A stretch of DNA of 64,000 bases from the NCBI GenBank assembly GCA_050248495.1, contig JBFWSG010000008.1, positions 1-64,000 of the forward strand. The letters run 5' to 3'. Within the stretch, counting starts at the first letter, position 1; every line of letters starts with the position of its first letter. The DNA comes from DASYDU01 sp050248495. Lineage in GTDB: Bacteria; Planctomycetota; Planctomycetia; Pirellulales; Lacipirellulaceae. Of this stretch, positions 41,029-49,568 are shown in pieces. The notes under the pieces are model-generated. The model did no database searches and was not told the DNA's origin. It worked only from the letters and a program-made list of their open reading frames with translations. The position numbers and the translations under genes were made by a program.

Positions 41029-41565
41029 CTACCCCAACAGCAGCGGGGCGTCATCCGTGCCGTCGCGCTCTTCCCATTGGCGGCGGACCTCGGAGAGGCC
41101 GTAGACGCAGAGATCGAACTGCTCGCTGAGCCGCTTGAGGACGTCGGCCGGCGCTTCTGTCTCGGTCGCCGGAATCGTGCTGGCGATCCAATAGGCCCGT
41201 TTGCCTTGCTCCGGGTAATTCAGAAATGCGTCCTTGCCGCTGCGACGGAAGCCGTCGGCGACCTCAGGATAGACACCTGTCCAGAAGAGCGTGAAGTCGC
41301 CGATGTGGCGATGCACCTGCTGCCGGGCCGTGCCCGCCCGATGCTCCGCCTCGACCAGCATGTCCGACACTTGCACCAATCGCTCGCCGCGCGGGCTGCG
41401 GACCGGATACAACTCGTCGTATCGCACGAAGCGGACCAAGAGCTCCGAGAGATAATCCACCAGCGGCGGATCGGCCACGCCGAGCCGAGTGTGGAAAGCG
41501 AACTCGGTCAGGCCGGAGAAGAAGCGTCGCAGCACTTGAGCGCGATTGTCGGCACGCATCAACAA
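41029..41565 (-). CDS. Conserved hypothetical helical protein
   Basis: The 178-residue product is soluble and mostly helical. Recognisable stretches are FFSGLTEFAFHTRLGVADPPLV, YLSELLVRFVRYDELYPV, RGERLVQVSDMLVEAEH, HIGDFTLFWTGVYPE and LNYPEQGKRAYWIAS. The regular aromatic pattern and clear codon bias support a real gene, and I have the impression it is a widespread planctomycete family, but no function is recognised. No neighbour suggests one. Confidence 0.7.
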   Translation of the reverse strand: MLMRADNRAQVLRRFFSGLTEFAFHTRLGVADPPLVDYLSELLVRFVRYDELYPVRSPRGERLVQVSDMLVEAEHRAGTARQQVHRHIGDFTLFWTGVYPEVADGFRRSGKDAFLNYPEQGKRAYWIASTIPATETEAPADVLKRLSEQFDLCVYGLSEVRRQWEERDGTDDAPLLLG

Positions 41566-41887
41566 CTTCCTCCTCGCGGGGCGCTGCCCTTACGGGAGGA
41601 ACAAGTCCGTCAGACGCCGCACTCATGAGTTAGCGGCAGGCCGTGCTCAGCGTTGGAGGGCGACCCGCCGCCTGTTACGAACCAAATCGGGGGTCGGCCG
41701 AAGCGGCAAGCCGTTTAGCGGCCGCCTCGACCCTCTCAATTTTACCCTGCGGACGAAAAATGGGTCAAACCGAATCTCGCCGCAATTTGGGTCTTTCTGG
41801 TCGTTATCGGTAAGCCGAGCCGCAAGCGATTACCAATTCCGATGGGGAGGGGTCGCCAATCGCCGCGACTGGACGTCCGCTGGCGGT
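41566..41887. other. Spacer before trpA end
   Basis: About 320 bases. I see no gene, tRNA, terminator or repeat of the families found elsewhere in the window. Confidence 0.4.
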
Positions 41888-42694
41888 TTAGCTGGCCTTG
41901 AGCGCCGCGAGCAGCTCGCCCACATACGCCCCGACGTCGGCCAGCACGTCGCCGCGCGGCTTGTCGGCCGCGGCCGCGATTCGCCGCACAATCGCCGAGC
42001 CGACGATCAGCCCGTCCGCCACCGGCGCGAGGAGCTTCACGTGCTCCGGCGTGCTGATTCCGAAGCCGATGCAGATCGGCAGCTCGGTTTGCGTGCGGAG
42101 CCAGCCGACGTTGTCCACCAGCTCCGGCGGCAGCTTCGTCCGCTCGCCCGTGATGCCGGCGACCGAGACATAGTAGAGAAATCCGGTCGACGTTTCCGCG
42201 ATCCGCACCGCGCGGTCGCGGGGCGTGGTGGGCGTCACGAGCTGGATGAGGCTCGCCTCGCGGGCCGCGCAAATCTTCGCCAGCGCGGCCGACTCTTCGA
42301 CCGGCAGATCGGGCACAATCAGCCCCGCGATGCCCCGCTCCCGCACTTCGTCGACATACTTCTCCGGCCCGTGGCGATAGACGATCGCGTAGCTGACCAT
42401 GGTCACCAGCGGCGCGGGCGTCTTGGGAGCAATCTCGCCAAGCGTCGTAAGGATGTCGGCAAGCTTGATCTTGTGTGCGAGCGCCCGCGTGTACGAGGCC
42501 TGAATCACCGGCCCGTCGGCGATCGGATCGCTATAGGGTATGCCGACCTCGCAGAGATGGCAGCCGCGGGCCACCATCTGCTGGATCACGGCCGCCGTAA
42601 ACTGCATGTCCGGATCGCCCGCCGTGATGAACGGCATCAGCGCTTTGCGCTTCTCGCGGCGGAGCTTCGTGAAGAGTTCGTCAATCGCTGGCAT
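41888..42694 (-). CDS. trpA: Tryptophan synthase alpha chain
   Basis: The 268-residue subunit cleaves indole-3-glycerol phosphate to indole. Motifs include LMPFITAGDPD, LCEVGIPYSDPIADGPVIQ with the catalytic Glu and Asp59-equivalent region, GIAGLIVPDLPVEES, LVTPTTPRDRA, GFLYYVSVAGITG and ICIGFGISTPEH. It follows trpB on the same strand, but with a 36-codon gene packed between them, the start lying 3 bases after that gene's stop. Confidence 0.96.
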   Translation of the reverse strand: MPAIDELFTKLRREKRKALMPFITAGDPDMQFTAAVIQQMVARGCHLCEVGIPYSDPIADGPVIQASYTRALAHKIKLADILTTLGEIAPKTPAPLVTMVSYAIVYRHGPEKYVDEVRERGIAGLIVPDLPVEESAALAKICAAREASLIQLVTPTTPRDRAVRIAETSTGFLYYVSVAGITGERTKLPPELVDNVGWLRTQTELPICIGFGISTPEHVKLLAPVADGLIVGSAIVRRIAAAADKPRGDVLADVGAYVGELLAALKAS

Positions 42695-42697
42695 GTA

Positions 42698-42808
42698 CTA
42701 GGGATTCCGGTCGTTCGTCAGCCGATTCATGAAAAACAGGACAACACCTTCCACCAACAAGGCGATAAGAATTATCCACCACGGAAGGATGAATGCTTTT
42801 GCGAACAT
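42698..42808 (-). CDS. 36-residue membrane peptide between trpB and trpA
   Basis: ATG at 42808 opens 36 codons ending with TAG at 42698-42700. The peptide reads MFAKAFILPWWIILIALLVE and continues GVVLFFMNRLTNDRNP, that is, a short head, one membrane helix of about 22 residues and a hydrophilic basic tail. It starts 4 bases after the trpB stop and ends 3 bases before the trpA start, leaving no free sequence on either side. That packing is what makes me trust it. No family is recognised. It could be a true small membrane protein, or a coupling ORF that lets ribosomes pass from trpB to trpA. Confidence 0.6.
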   Translation of the reverse strand: MFAKAFILPWWIILIALLVEGVVLFFMNRLTNDRNP

Positions 42809-42812
42809 AGAT

Positions 42813-44033
42813 TCACTTGGCAAGATTGCCCTTAAGCCGCGCGATTTCCGCCGCATCTTTGTCCCCTCGTCCCGACAGGCAGACCACGATCACGTGTTCT
42901 TTCGGCTTCCCCTTGGCCAGCTTCATCGCCTGGGCCACCGCGTGCGAGCTTTCGAGCGCGGGCAGAATGCCTTCGCTACGAGCCAGCGCGTCGAAGGCGG
43001 CGAGCGCGTCGGCGTCGCGGCAGTTGGTGTACGTGACGCGGCCCGAATCCTTCCAATAACTGTGCTCGGGCCCGACGCCCGGATAATCGAGGCCGGCCGA
43101 CATCGAGTGGACGTCGCACGTCTGGCCGTCCTCGTCCTGCATCACGTAGCTGTAGCTGCCGTGCAGCACGCCCGGCTGACCGTAGGTGAGCGGCGCGGCA
43201 TGGTCGCCGGGCTGGTCGCTGCGGCCGCCCGCTTCGACGCCCATGAGCGCCACGTCGCCATGCTCCACGAACGGATAGAACATCCCCGCCGCGTTGCTAC
43301 CGCCACCGACACAGGCGACCACCGTATCGGGCAGCCGGCCAATTTGAGCGCGCGACTGCTCGATCGCCTCGCGGCCGATCACCGACTGAAAATCGCGGAC
43401 GATCCGCGGAAACGGATGGGGCCCCACGACCGAGCCAAGAATGTAGTGCGTCGTCTCGACGCTCGACATCCAGTCGCGCATGGCCTCGTTGATCGCATCG
43501 CGCAGCGTCCGCGAGCCGCTGGTCACCGGCCGCACCTCCGCGCCCAAGAGTTTCATGCTGAATACATTGGGCGCCTGCCGTCGAATGTCTTCTTCGCCCA
43601 TGTAGACGACGCACTCAAGGCCGAAATGGGCACAGGCGGTCGCCGTCGCCACGCCATGCTGCCCGGCGCCGGTCTCCGCGATCACTCGCTTCTTTTTCAT
43701 GCGCAGCGTCAGCAGCGCCTGGCCGAGCGTGTTGTTGATTTTGTGCGCGCCGGTGTGATTGAGATCTTCGCGCTTGAGCCAGATCTGCGCCCCGCCGCAC
43801 TGCTCCGTAAGCCGTTTGGCAAAATACAGCGGCGACGGCCGACCGACATAGTTCTTCAGCAAGTCGGCCAGCTCGGCCTGAAACTGCGGATCACTCCGCG
43901 CCTGGTCGTAGTCGACGGCCAATTCATCGAGCGCGCGGATGAGAGTCTCCGGCACATAACGGCCGCCGAACGCGCCGAAGCGGCCCGCGGCATCGGGAAC
44001 CTGGGGGGTCGCAGAAGATGTCGTTGCTGCCAT
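42813..44033 (-). CDS. trpB: Tryptophan synthase beta chain
   Basis: The 406-residue PLP enzyme joins indole and serine. It shows GRFGAFGGRYVPETL, the PLP lysine in LNHTGAHKINNTLGQALL, AETGAGQHGVATA, the phosphate loop CVGGGSNAAG and GLDYPGVGPEHSY. The start at 44033 (MAATTSSATPQVPDA) was chosen over the longer frame, which runs into the ATGACGAAT repeat. Read first in the operon trpB - small ORF - trpA. Confidence 0.97.
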   Translation of the reverse strand: MAATTSSATPQVPDAAGRFGAFGGRYVPETLIRALDELAVDYDQARSDPQFQAELADLLKNYVGRPSPLYFAKRLTEQCGGAQIWLKREDLNHTGAHKINNTLGQALLTLRMKKKRVIAETGAGQHGVATATACAHFGLECVVYMGEEDIRRQAPNVFSMKLLGAEVRPVTSGSRTLRDAINEAMRDWMSSVETTHYILGSVVGPHPFPRIVRDFQSVIGREAIEQSRAQIGRLPDTVVACVGGGSNAAGMFYPFVEHGDVALMGVEAGGRSDQPGDHAAPLTYGQPGVLHGSYSYVMQDEDGQTCDVHSMSAGLDYPGVGPEHSYWKDSGRVTYTNCRDADALAAFDALARSEGILPALESSHAVAQAMKLAKGKPKEHVIVVCLSGRGDKDAAEIARLKGNLAK

Positions 44034-44090
44034 CCGAGATGAAAACTCCTTGCGTTGATTCTCGACTGCAAAACGCTCAGAATCAAGGGG

Positions 44091-44203
44091 AAATGACGAA
44101 TGACGAAACCCCAATGACGAATGTGAAGCAATCCCTCCATTTGACATTCGTCATTCGGAATTCGTCATTTTATCTCCGTGCCCTCCGTGCCTCCGTGGTG
44201 AAA
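44091..44203. repeat. ATGACGAATG hairpin with CTCCGTGCC words between trpB and mutM
   Basis: AAATGACGAATGACGAA and AATGACGAATGTG face CATTCGTCATTCGGAATTCG and TCATTTT; then CCGTGCCCTCCGTGCCTCCG precedes mutM. The outer CACGGAGG arm seen in related elements is missing on the left. Confidence 0.6.
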
Positions 44204-44208
44204 AAGCA

Positions 44209-45057
44209 ATGCCCGAGCTTCCTGAAGTCGAAACCATGCGTCGCGGCGTCTTGGGCATCGTCGGCGGACGCATCCGCGATGTGGAGCGTGTCGCCTGCCG
44301 GCGCAAGCCGATCGCCATCGCCCCGCGGATCGATCATTTTCGCCGCCGCGCGATCGGCCGCACGGTCCGCGCGGTCGACCGTGTCGGCAAACGCGTCGTG
44401 CTGCGGCTCGACTCGGCCGATTCGATCGTGCTGGAGCCGCGGATGACGGGCCTGGTGCTCGTGGCCGATCCACCGACGCAGGAACACCTCCGCTTCCGCT
44501 GTCAGCTCTCCGGCAGTACGACCCACGAGCTACTCTATTGGGACCGCCGCGGCCTGGGAAATGTTCGCTTATTTTCGCCCGCCGAGTTCGACGCCGCGTT
44601 TGGCCCCGACAAATTGGGCCCGGACGCCCTGGCGATGACGGCCGAACTGTTCCGCACGCAACTCGGCGGCAGCCGCCGCGCCGTGAAGGTCGCCATGCTC
44701 GATCAGCGCGCCGTCGCCGGCATCGGCAATCTCTACGCCTCCGAAATCCTGCACATCGCGGCGATTCACCCCGCCCGCCGCTGCGACAAAGTCACGCGCC
44801 CCCAGTGGCAAAGAATCGCCGACGCCACCCGTGCCGTCCTTGAGACGGCCATTCGCTACGAGGGCTCGACGCTCGGCGACGGCACGTACCGCAACGCGCT
44901 GAACCAGGCCGGCGGTTATCAGAACCACCACCGCGTGTACGACAAGGCGGGCGAAGCCTGCCCCCGTTGCGGCAGCGACGCCAAGATCGCGCGGATCGTT
45001 CAGGCGCAACGGTCGACGTTTTATTGCCGCACGTGTCAGAAGCCCCGCGGCATCTAG
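44209..45057 (+). CDS. mutM: Formamidopyrimidine-DNA glycosylase
   Basis: The 282-residue repair enzyme removes 8-oxoguanine. The catalytic N-terminal PELPEVET (Pro2, Glu3) is intact, Lys in VGKRVVL is the beta-elimination residue, and the H2TH region AGIGNLYASEIL is clear. The C-terminal zinc finger has four Cys (ACPRCGSD ... FYCRTCQK), with the final Arg-x segment ARIVQAQRSTFYC. Length is normal. The start ATG follows the CTCCGTGCC repeat directly. Confidence 0.97.
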   Translation: MPELPEVETMRRGVLGIVGGRIRDVERVACRRKPIAIAPRIDHFRRRAIGRTVRAVDRVGKRVVLRLDSADSIVLEPRMTGLVLVADPPTQEHLRFRCQLSGSTTHELLYWDRRGLGNVRLFSPAEFDAAFGPDKLGPDALAMTAELFRTQLGGSRRAVKVAMLDQRAVAGIGNLYASEILHIAAIHPARRCDKVTRPQWQRIADATRAVLETAIRYEGSTLGDGTYRNALNQAGGYQNHHRVYDKAGEACPRCGSDAKIARIVQAQRSTFYCRTCQKPRGI

Positions 45058-45069
45058 AATGCAATCGAA

Positions 45070-45339
45070 CTAACGCGCCTGATCGACGCTCGAACCCATG
45101 ATCCGCTCGTCGACCCACAACTGAATCAATTTCGCCGGGGGGCAACCCTGCGACTCCGCAATCTGTCGAACTGTGTCAGCATTCTTCGGGTCGAGATGCA
45201 CAGTGAAAGTGGACTCGCGATCGAATACCGGCTCTGTCTCTTCCTCGAGATCAGCTTCAAAGTCCGTCAAATCGTGCGTGTCCCAAAACTGGGCCAGCTC
45301 CTCGATCGAGTCCGTCTTGGGCAAGTGTCGATCGCTCAT
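45070..45339 (-). CDS. CopG/BrnA-like antitoxin
   Basis: The 89-residue product begins MSDRHLPKTDSIEELAQFWD, followed by an acidic stretch TDFEADLEEE, and then STFTVHLDPKNADTVRQIAE with GCPPAKLIQLWVDERI, a short strand plus two helices that fit a ribbon-helix-helix domain. HDLTDFEADLEE and the C-terminal LIQLWVDERI match the CopG/BrnA-type antitoxin family. Its start ATG overlaps the stop of the toxin-like gene upstream (CGATGA), the usual order for this type of toxin-antitoxin pair. Confidence 0.7.
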   Translation of the reverse strand: MSDRHLPKTDSIEELAQFWDTHDLTDFEADLEEETEPVFDRESTFTVHLDPKNADTVRQIAESQGCPPAKLIQLWVDERIMGSSVDQAR

Positions 45340-45503
45340 CGATTTTTCCATTCTTGATAGCGGCGTTTCTCTTTGTCTGTCATCTGCCGCGCTGTGACAG
45401 GATAACCAATTCCATCCGGAAAGCTAATTACAACGCAAAACAGGTACCGGCCCGCATCCGTCTGCCCCAGCACGAAGTGGATTTTTGCATTTTCCCGGTC
45501 CAT
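45336..45503 (-). CDS. BrnT-like toxin, apparently 5'-truncated
   Basis: The 55 residues contain IHFVLGQTDAGRYLFCVVIS, TARQMTDKEKRRYQEWKNR and the stop overlapping the antitoxin start. This matches the second half of BrnT-like ribonuclease toxins (G-x-T-x-x-G-R-x-L-F-x-V ... A-R-x-M-x-x-x-E-R). The first half, with the DxxK and KHGVSF segments, is absent in all frames upstream, where sequence turns into the leader of the DUF3500 gene on the other strand. It is likely inactive, with the antitoxin left behind. A different short family cannot be excluded. Confidence 0.5.
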   Translation of the reverse strand: MDRENAKIHFVLGQTDAGRYLFCVVISFPDGIGYPVTARQMTDKEKRRYQEWKNR

Positions 45504-45598
45504 CCGCTCTAATGGCTTCTGGAGGGAATGCGAACGACACTTGCCGGCGCGCCGTGGCGGTCGGCCAGCTCTTCCTGATTGGAAGAAAGGATGGCGGT

Positions 45599-46702
45599 AT
45601 GGAATCTCGCGACAAGCAGCAGCCGAAGTGCGATTTCTGCGACGGTCTATTCGAACGCGAACGACAGCTCGTGCGGCGCGACTTTCTCAAAACAGCCGGC
45701 GGCATCGCGATCGGAGCAGGTGCACTGGCCGCGGGGTTGCCAGTGGGTCGCGTTTGGGCAGAAGCAATCGCCACCGGCGAGGCCGCCGGTGCCGCTGCCA
45801 CATCCACGCCCGAGTCACTCGTAAAAGTGCTGTTCGACACGCTCTCGCCCAAACAGCGCGAAGCGATTTGCTTCCCCTGGGACTTCCAGCACCCGGAGTT
45901 GGGCCTGCTGCGGACCCGCGTCGCAGCCAACTGGGACATCACCGAAAACTACATCGTCGACGACGACTTCTACACCAAGGATCAGCAACACGTCATTCGC
46001 GGCATCTACGAGGGCATTATCAATCCCGAGTGGCACCAGCGGATCGACAAGCAGCTCGAGGATGATGCCGGCGGTTACGGCGAGCAGAACAGCATCGCCA
46101 TCTTCGGCGAGCCCGGCAGCGACCAGTTCGAGTTTGTGATGACCGGCCGCCACATGACGATTCGCGCCGACGGCAACACGGCCAAACACGTCGCCTTCGG
46201 CGGGCCGATCTTCTACGGTCACGCCGCCGAAGGATTCGACGAAGGGCCGACGCATCCCGGCAACGTCTTCTGGCCGCAGGCCCAGGCAGCCAACAAACTC
46301 TACCAGATGCTCGACAAGCATCAGCGTGAGCAGGCGCTACTGCGCAAGGATCTGCCGAACGAATCGCGCGTCGCCTTTCAGGGCAAGGAGGGCAAGTTCC
46401 AGGGCATCGCGGTCACCGATCTTTCGAGCGACCAGAAGGATCATCTCAAGGAAGTGATGGCGAAGCTGGTCGAGCCGTATCGTACGGGCGACCGCGAAGA
46501 GGCAATGAAATGCCTCGAAGCTCAGGGCGGACTCGACGCCTGCCACCTCGCGTACTACGCCCAGGAGGACATCGGCAAAGACGGCGTCTGGGACATTTGG
46601 CGTCTCGAAGGCCCATCGTTCGTCTGGCACTATCGCGGTGCGCCGCACGTGCACGTCTGGGTCAACGTGGCCGATGACGCGAGCGTGAAGCTCAACGCGT
46701 AA
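45599..46702 (+). CDS. DUF3500 family protein with Tat signal
   Basis: The 367-residue product has a metal-like N-terminal pair CDFCDG, then the twin-arginine signal RRDFLKTAGGIAIGAGALAAG (shown in part), and after cleavage a domain with FDTLSPKQREAICFPWD, the DUF3500 opening, HVAFGGPIFYGHAAEG and WHYRGAPHVHVWVNV. The family is exported and widespread in planctomycetes, and its function is unknown. His residues in GHAAEG and PHVHVW could bind metal. The Tat route implies folding, perhaps with cofactor, before export. The start at 45599 follows GAAAGGATGG. The peroxidase gene follows after a 120-bp spacer with a hairpin. Confidence 0.8.
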   Translation: MESRDKQQPKCDFCDGLFERERQLVRRDFLKTAGGIAIGAGALAAGLPVGRVWAEAIATGEAAGAAATSTPESLVKVLFDTLSPKQREAICFPWDFQHPELGLLRTRVAANWDITENYIVDDDFYTKDQQHVIRGIYEGIINPEWHQRIDKQLEDDAGGYGEQNSIAIFGEPGSDQFEFVMTGRHMTIRADGNTAKHVAFGGPIFYGHAAEGFDEGPTHPGNVFWPQAQAANKLYQMLDKHQREQALLRKDLPNESRVAFQGKEGKFQGIAVTDLSSDQKDHLKEVMAKLVEPYRTGDREEAMKCLEAQGGLDACHLAYYAQEDIGKDGVWDIWRLEGPSFVWHYRGAPHVHVWVNVADDASVKLNA

Positions 46703-46734
46703 GCGCAAAGTCGCAGGCACACGCAGATTTGGAT

Positions 46735-46812
46735 GTAGGATGGGTCGAGTTTCACGAGACCCACCAAACTCCATGCGCAGTGGTGGGTCTCGCGGAACTC
46801 GACCCACCCTAC
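46735..46812. repeat. Inverted repeat GTAGGATGGGTCGAG
   Basis: GGTCGAGTTTCACGAGACCC and GGGTCTCGCGGAACTCGACC pair with one mismatch pair around a short loop, with outer GTAGG/CCTAC. It is a strong hairpin between the DUF3500 and peroxidase genes, on both strands. Confidence 0.7.
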
Positions 46813-46822
46813 GGACCCCAAA

Positions 46823-48640
46823 ATGTTGCAACGCGTTTGTGCACCGAATACGATTAAAGTAGTTGCATTCAGCTGGCGGACCTCTCTTCGGCAACGCGTG
46901 ATCAAGCATTCTCCAAGTTCTCGATATCGGCCGCTCTTCACGGCAGCGAGCTGGGCGCTGGCGCTCGTGCCCGCGACAGCGCCAGCCGTGGAGTTCCGCA
47001 CGATCGATGGCAGCGGCAACAACCTCAACAAGCCATCGCAAGCCGCCGCGAACACGCGCGTGATCCGCTTCGGATACGACGCCGACTATCCGGACGGCAT
47101 CGGCGACGCAATCACCGATCCCGGCAAGCCGAACCCGCGGGATGTGAGCAATCGCGTCCTCGCTCAAGCCGGCAGCATCCTCAACGACCGCCGGCTTTCC
47201 GACTGGTCGGTTCATTGGGGCCAGTTTCTTACACATGACATTTCGCTGATCGACAACGGCGCACCGTTCGACGCGCTCTCCACCGGCGCGACCGGCGATT
47301 TCAATATTCCGATCACCGACCCCGCCGACCCGCTGGGGCCGAATCCAATCTCATTCCACCGCTCGAAGTTCGACCCTGCGACCGGCAACGGCGACGTAAT
47401 CGTCACGCCCCGCGGCACGATTCCGATTCCCCGCTCTCAGATCAATTCGAGCACGTCGTACATCGATGCCTCGCAGGTCTACGGCTCGGACCAGGCAACG
47501 GCCGACTCGATTCGCACGTTCGCAGGCGGCAAACTGGCCACCACCGCGGCCGGTCTGCTGCCGATGCTCGACGCCGAAAACCGCTTCGTCGCGGGCGACA
47601 ACCGCGTGAACGAAAACGTCGGCCTCACCGCGATTCACGCGCTCTTCGTCCGCGAGCACAACCGGCTTGCCGATCGTATCCAGGCCCGTGATCCGTCGCT
47701 CGACGACGAGCAAATCTATCAATGGGCCCGCAAGATTGTCGGCGCGGAAATGCAGGCCATCACGTACCGCGAGTACCTACCAGCCGTGATGGGCGACGAG
47801 GCGCCGCGCGCCGAGGACTATTTTTACGACGAGATCGACGCCTCGATCACGACCGCCTTCACTGCCGCTGCGTTCCGCTTCGGCCACAGCATGCAGTCGC
47901 CACGATTCTTGTTGGTGGATAGCGCGAATCACGAAGTCGGCGCCGTCGGACTCGCCACGGCCACAGAAAATCCCGCTTTCCTTACGAGTGATCCGGCGCG
48001 CGTCGACTTGATCCTCAAAGGCCTCGCGTCGCAGACCGCACAAGAAAATGACGCGTACATTATCAGCGGACTGCGCAACATCCGCTTCGGACCACCAGGT
48101 ACCGGCGGAACCGACCTCGCGGCAATCGACATCCAGCGCGGACGCGATCTCGGCCTCCTCAACAACTACCGGTTGATGCGTCAGTCGTACAATCTCGGGC
48201 CGCTCCACGATTTCAGCGAGCTCACGTCCGACACCGCGCTCGCGGCGAAGCTCGCCGATGTCTATGGAACCGTGGAGAATCTCGACGGCTGGGTGGCGAT
48301 GCTCGCGGAAGATCATCGACCGGATAGCAGCCTCGGGCCGCTCACCCACGCGATCCTGCTGAGCCAGTTCTCCCGCCTCCGCGACGGCGATCGCTTCTTC
48401 TTCACCGCCGACCCGGACTTGCAATCGGAGCTCGTGCGCGCGGTGATCGATCTCGACGCGATCACGCTGAGCCAGATCATTCGCCTCAACTCAGGCATCA
48501 CGTCGCTGCAGAGTAACGTGTTTCTGACTGTGCCGGAACCGGCGGCAAATAACGCGATCCTGGCGTTCGCCACGTCCAGCATCATGCTGCGATTGCGGCC
48601 GAGACTGTCCGAATCGCGCCGGTTCCGTCCGGGGCGTTAA
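46823..48640 (+). CDS. Animal-type heme peroxidase with PEP-CTERM tail
   Basis: The 605-residue product has a signal-like segment (about residues 38-56) and an animal heme peroxidase domain. HWGQFLTHDISL gives the distal His138, NVGLTAIHALFVREHNRLAD is the family helix, and AAFRFGHSMQS (His near residue 354) is the proximal ligand; RGRDLGLLNNYRLMR and DGWVAMLAED follow. It oxidises substrates with H2O2 outside the cell. The C-terminus VPEPAANNAI plus a hydrophobic run and RFRPGR resembles a PEP-CTERM signal. Next to it, a copper radical oxidase would supply H2O2. The exact first codon is uncertain. Confidence 0.85.
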   Translation: MLQRVCAPNTIKVVAFSWRTSLRQRVIKHSPSSRYRPLFTAASWALALVPATAPAVEFRTIDGSGNNLNKPSQAAANTRVIRFGYDADYPDGIGDAITDPGKPNPRDVSNRVLAQAGSILNDRRLSDWSVHWGQFLTHDISLIDNGAPFDALSTGATGDFNIPITDPADPLGPNPISFHRSKFDPATGNGDVIVTPRGTIPIPRSQINSSTSYIDASQVYGSDQATADSIRTFAGGKLATTAAGLLPMLDAENRFVAGDNRVNENVGLTAIHALFVREHNRLADRIQARDPSLDDEQIYQWARKIVGAEMQAITYREYLPAVMGDEAPRAEDYFYDEIDASITTAFTAAAFRFGHSMQSPRFLLVDSANHEVGAVGLATATENPAFLTSDPARVDLILKGLASQTAQENDAYIISGLRNIRFGPPGTGGTDLAAIDIQRGRDLGLLNNYRLMRQSYNLGPLHDFSELTSDTALAAKLADVYGTVENLDGWVAMLAEDHRPDSSLGPLTHAILLSQFSRLRDGDRFFFTADPDLQSELVRAVIDLDAITLSQIIRLNSGITSLQSNVFLTVPEPAANNAILAFATSSIMLRLRPRLSESRRFRPGR

Positions 48641-48802
48641 AATAATTGACCATCGGCGTTTTGCGTGTTAGTTTGACGGCACCGGTTGAGCACGCGAGCA
48701 ACGGGCGGACTGCGTTGCCGGCTCGACCCCTTATCGGTTTCTGCGGTGCAGCGTGCGAGTGGGGCGTCGTCGCTGCGCTCGTCGTGAACGAGAGGCGGCA
48801 GC

Positions 48803-49546
48803 GTGGTGCGGGAACTGCTGGTCTGGCGGACTCTGTTGGTATGGGCGTCGCTCGCTACTCTTTGCGCGCACGCGCTGGCGCAGGAACATCACCACCACGA
48901 TCCAAGTGATCCATCTAATCCGCTCGCTTGCGGCGTCGACGCCGGCGAGACCTGCTTCCACGGAGTCATTGACGATTTTCACACCGTGAACTCGCCGCAC
49001 CCCGACGCGATGGGCGAAATACACCTCGCGCTCAATGCGGCTCATACTCAGCTGCGCTATTGGATCAAGATCGACGGTCTCACTCTCAAGCCGCTCGCCA
49101 CGGAACGCACGGCGCCGGACGACGTGATCGGTGTGCACTTGCATCTCAACGTGCCGGACACGGTCGGGCCCCACGTGCTGAACATCTTCGGACTGGCGAC
49201 CTATAACATGCCGGCCGAAGAAGACGCCGATCTGGTCGTCGACTATTCGACTCGCACGCTGACCGGCATCTACGACGACGGCGACGCCACGATCGATCCC
49301 ACGACTGGCCAGCCCTATCTGCCTTTTTACCCGCTCACATCGAAGCCACTCTCCGACTGGATTGACGATCTGGAGAACGGCGACTTGATGGTCGCGGTCC
49401 ATACCAATGCATCTGGCTTCCCCAAGATGGCGATTCACGGCCACATCAGCCAGGCGGTGCCGGAACCAGCCACGGCTTGGCTGCTGATTTGCGTATCGGT
49501 CACGTTAACTACTGCGCGACGGACTCGGCCGGTGCGGCGCAACTGA
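48803..49546 (+). CDS. CHRD-domain protein with PEP-CTERM tail
   Basis: The 247-residue product has a signal peptide (start GTG at 48803, hydrophobic residues about 9-24), a His-rich stretch EHHHHDP just after cleavage, and a beta-rich domain with LALNAAHTQLRYWIKIDGL, GVHLHLNVPD and DLMVAVHTNASGFPKMAIHG. This is the pattern of CHRD (chordin-like) domains, whose role in bacteria is unknown. The tail VPEPATAWLL plus helix and RRTRPVRRN is PEP-CTERM-like. The His-rich stretch might bind metal. It sits between the peroxidase and the copper oxidase, 22 bases before the latter. Confidence 0.75.
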   Translation: MVRELLVWRTLLVWASLATLCAHALAQEHHHHDPSDPSNPLACGVDAGETCFHGVIDDFHTVNSPHPDAMGEIHLALNAAHTQLRYWIKIDGLTLKPLATERTAPDDVIGVHLHLNVPDTVGPHVLNIFGLATYNMPAEEDADLVVDYSTRTLTGIYDDGDATIDPTTGQPYLPFYPLTSKPLSDWIDDLENGDLMVAVHTNASGFPKMAIHGHISQAVPEPATAWLLICVSVTLTTARRTRPVRRN

Positions 49547-49568
49547 TTCAAACACCACAGGCAACCAC

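Noticed and set aside
41566..41887. tRNA gene in the spacer before trpA
   Set aside because: I looked for a T-arm GGTTCGA box and acceptor pairing and found neither.
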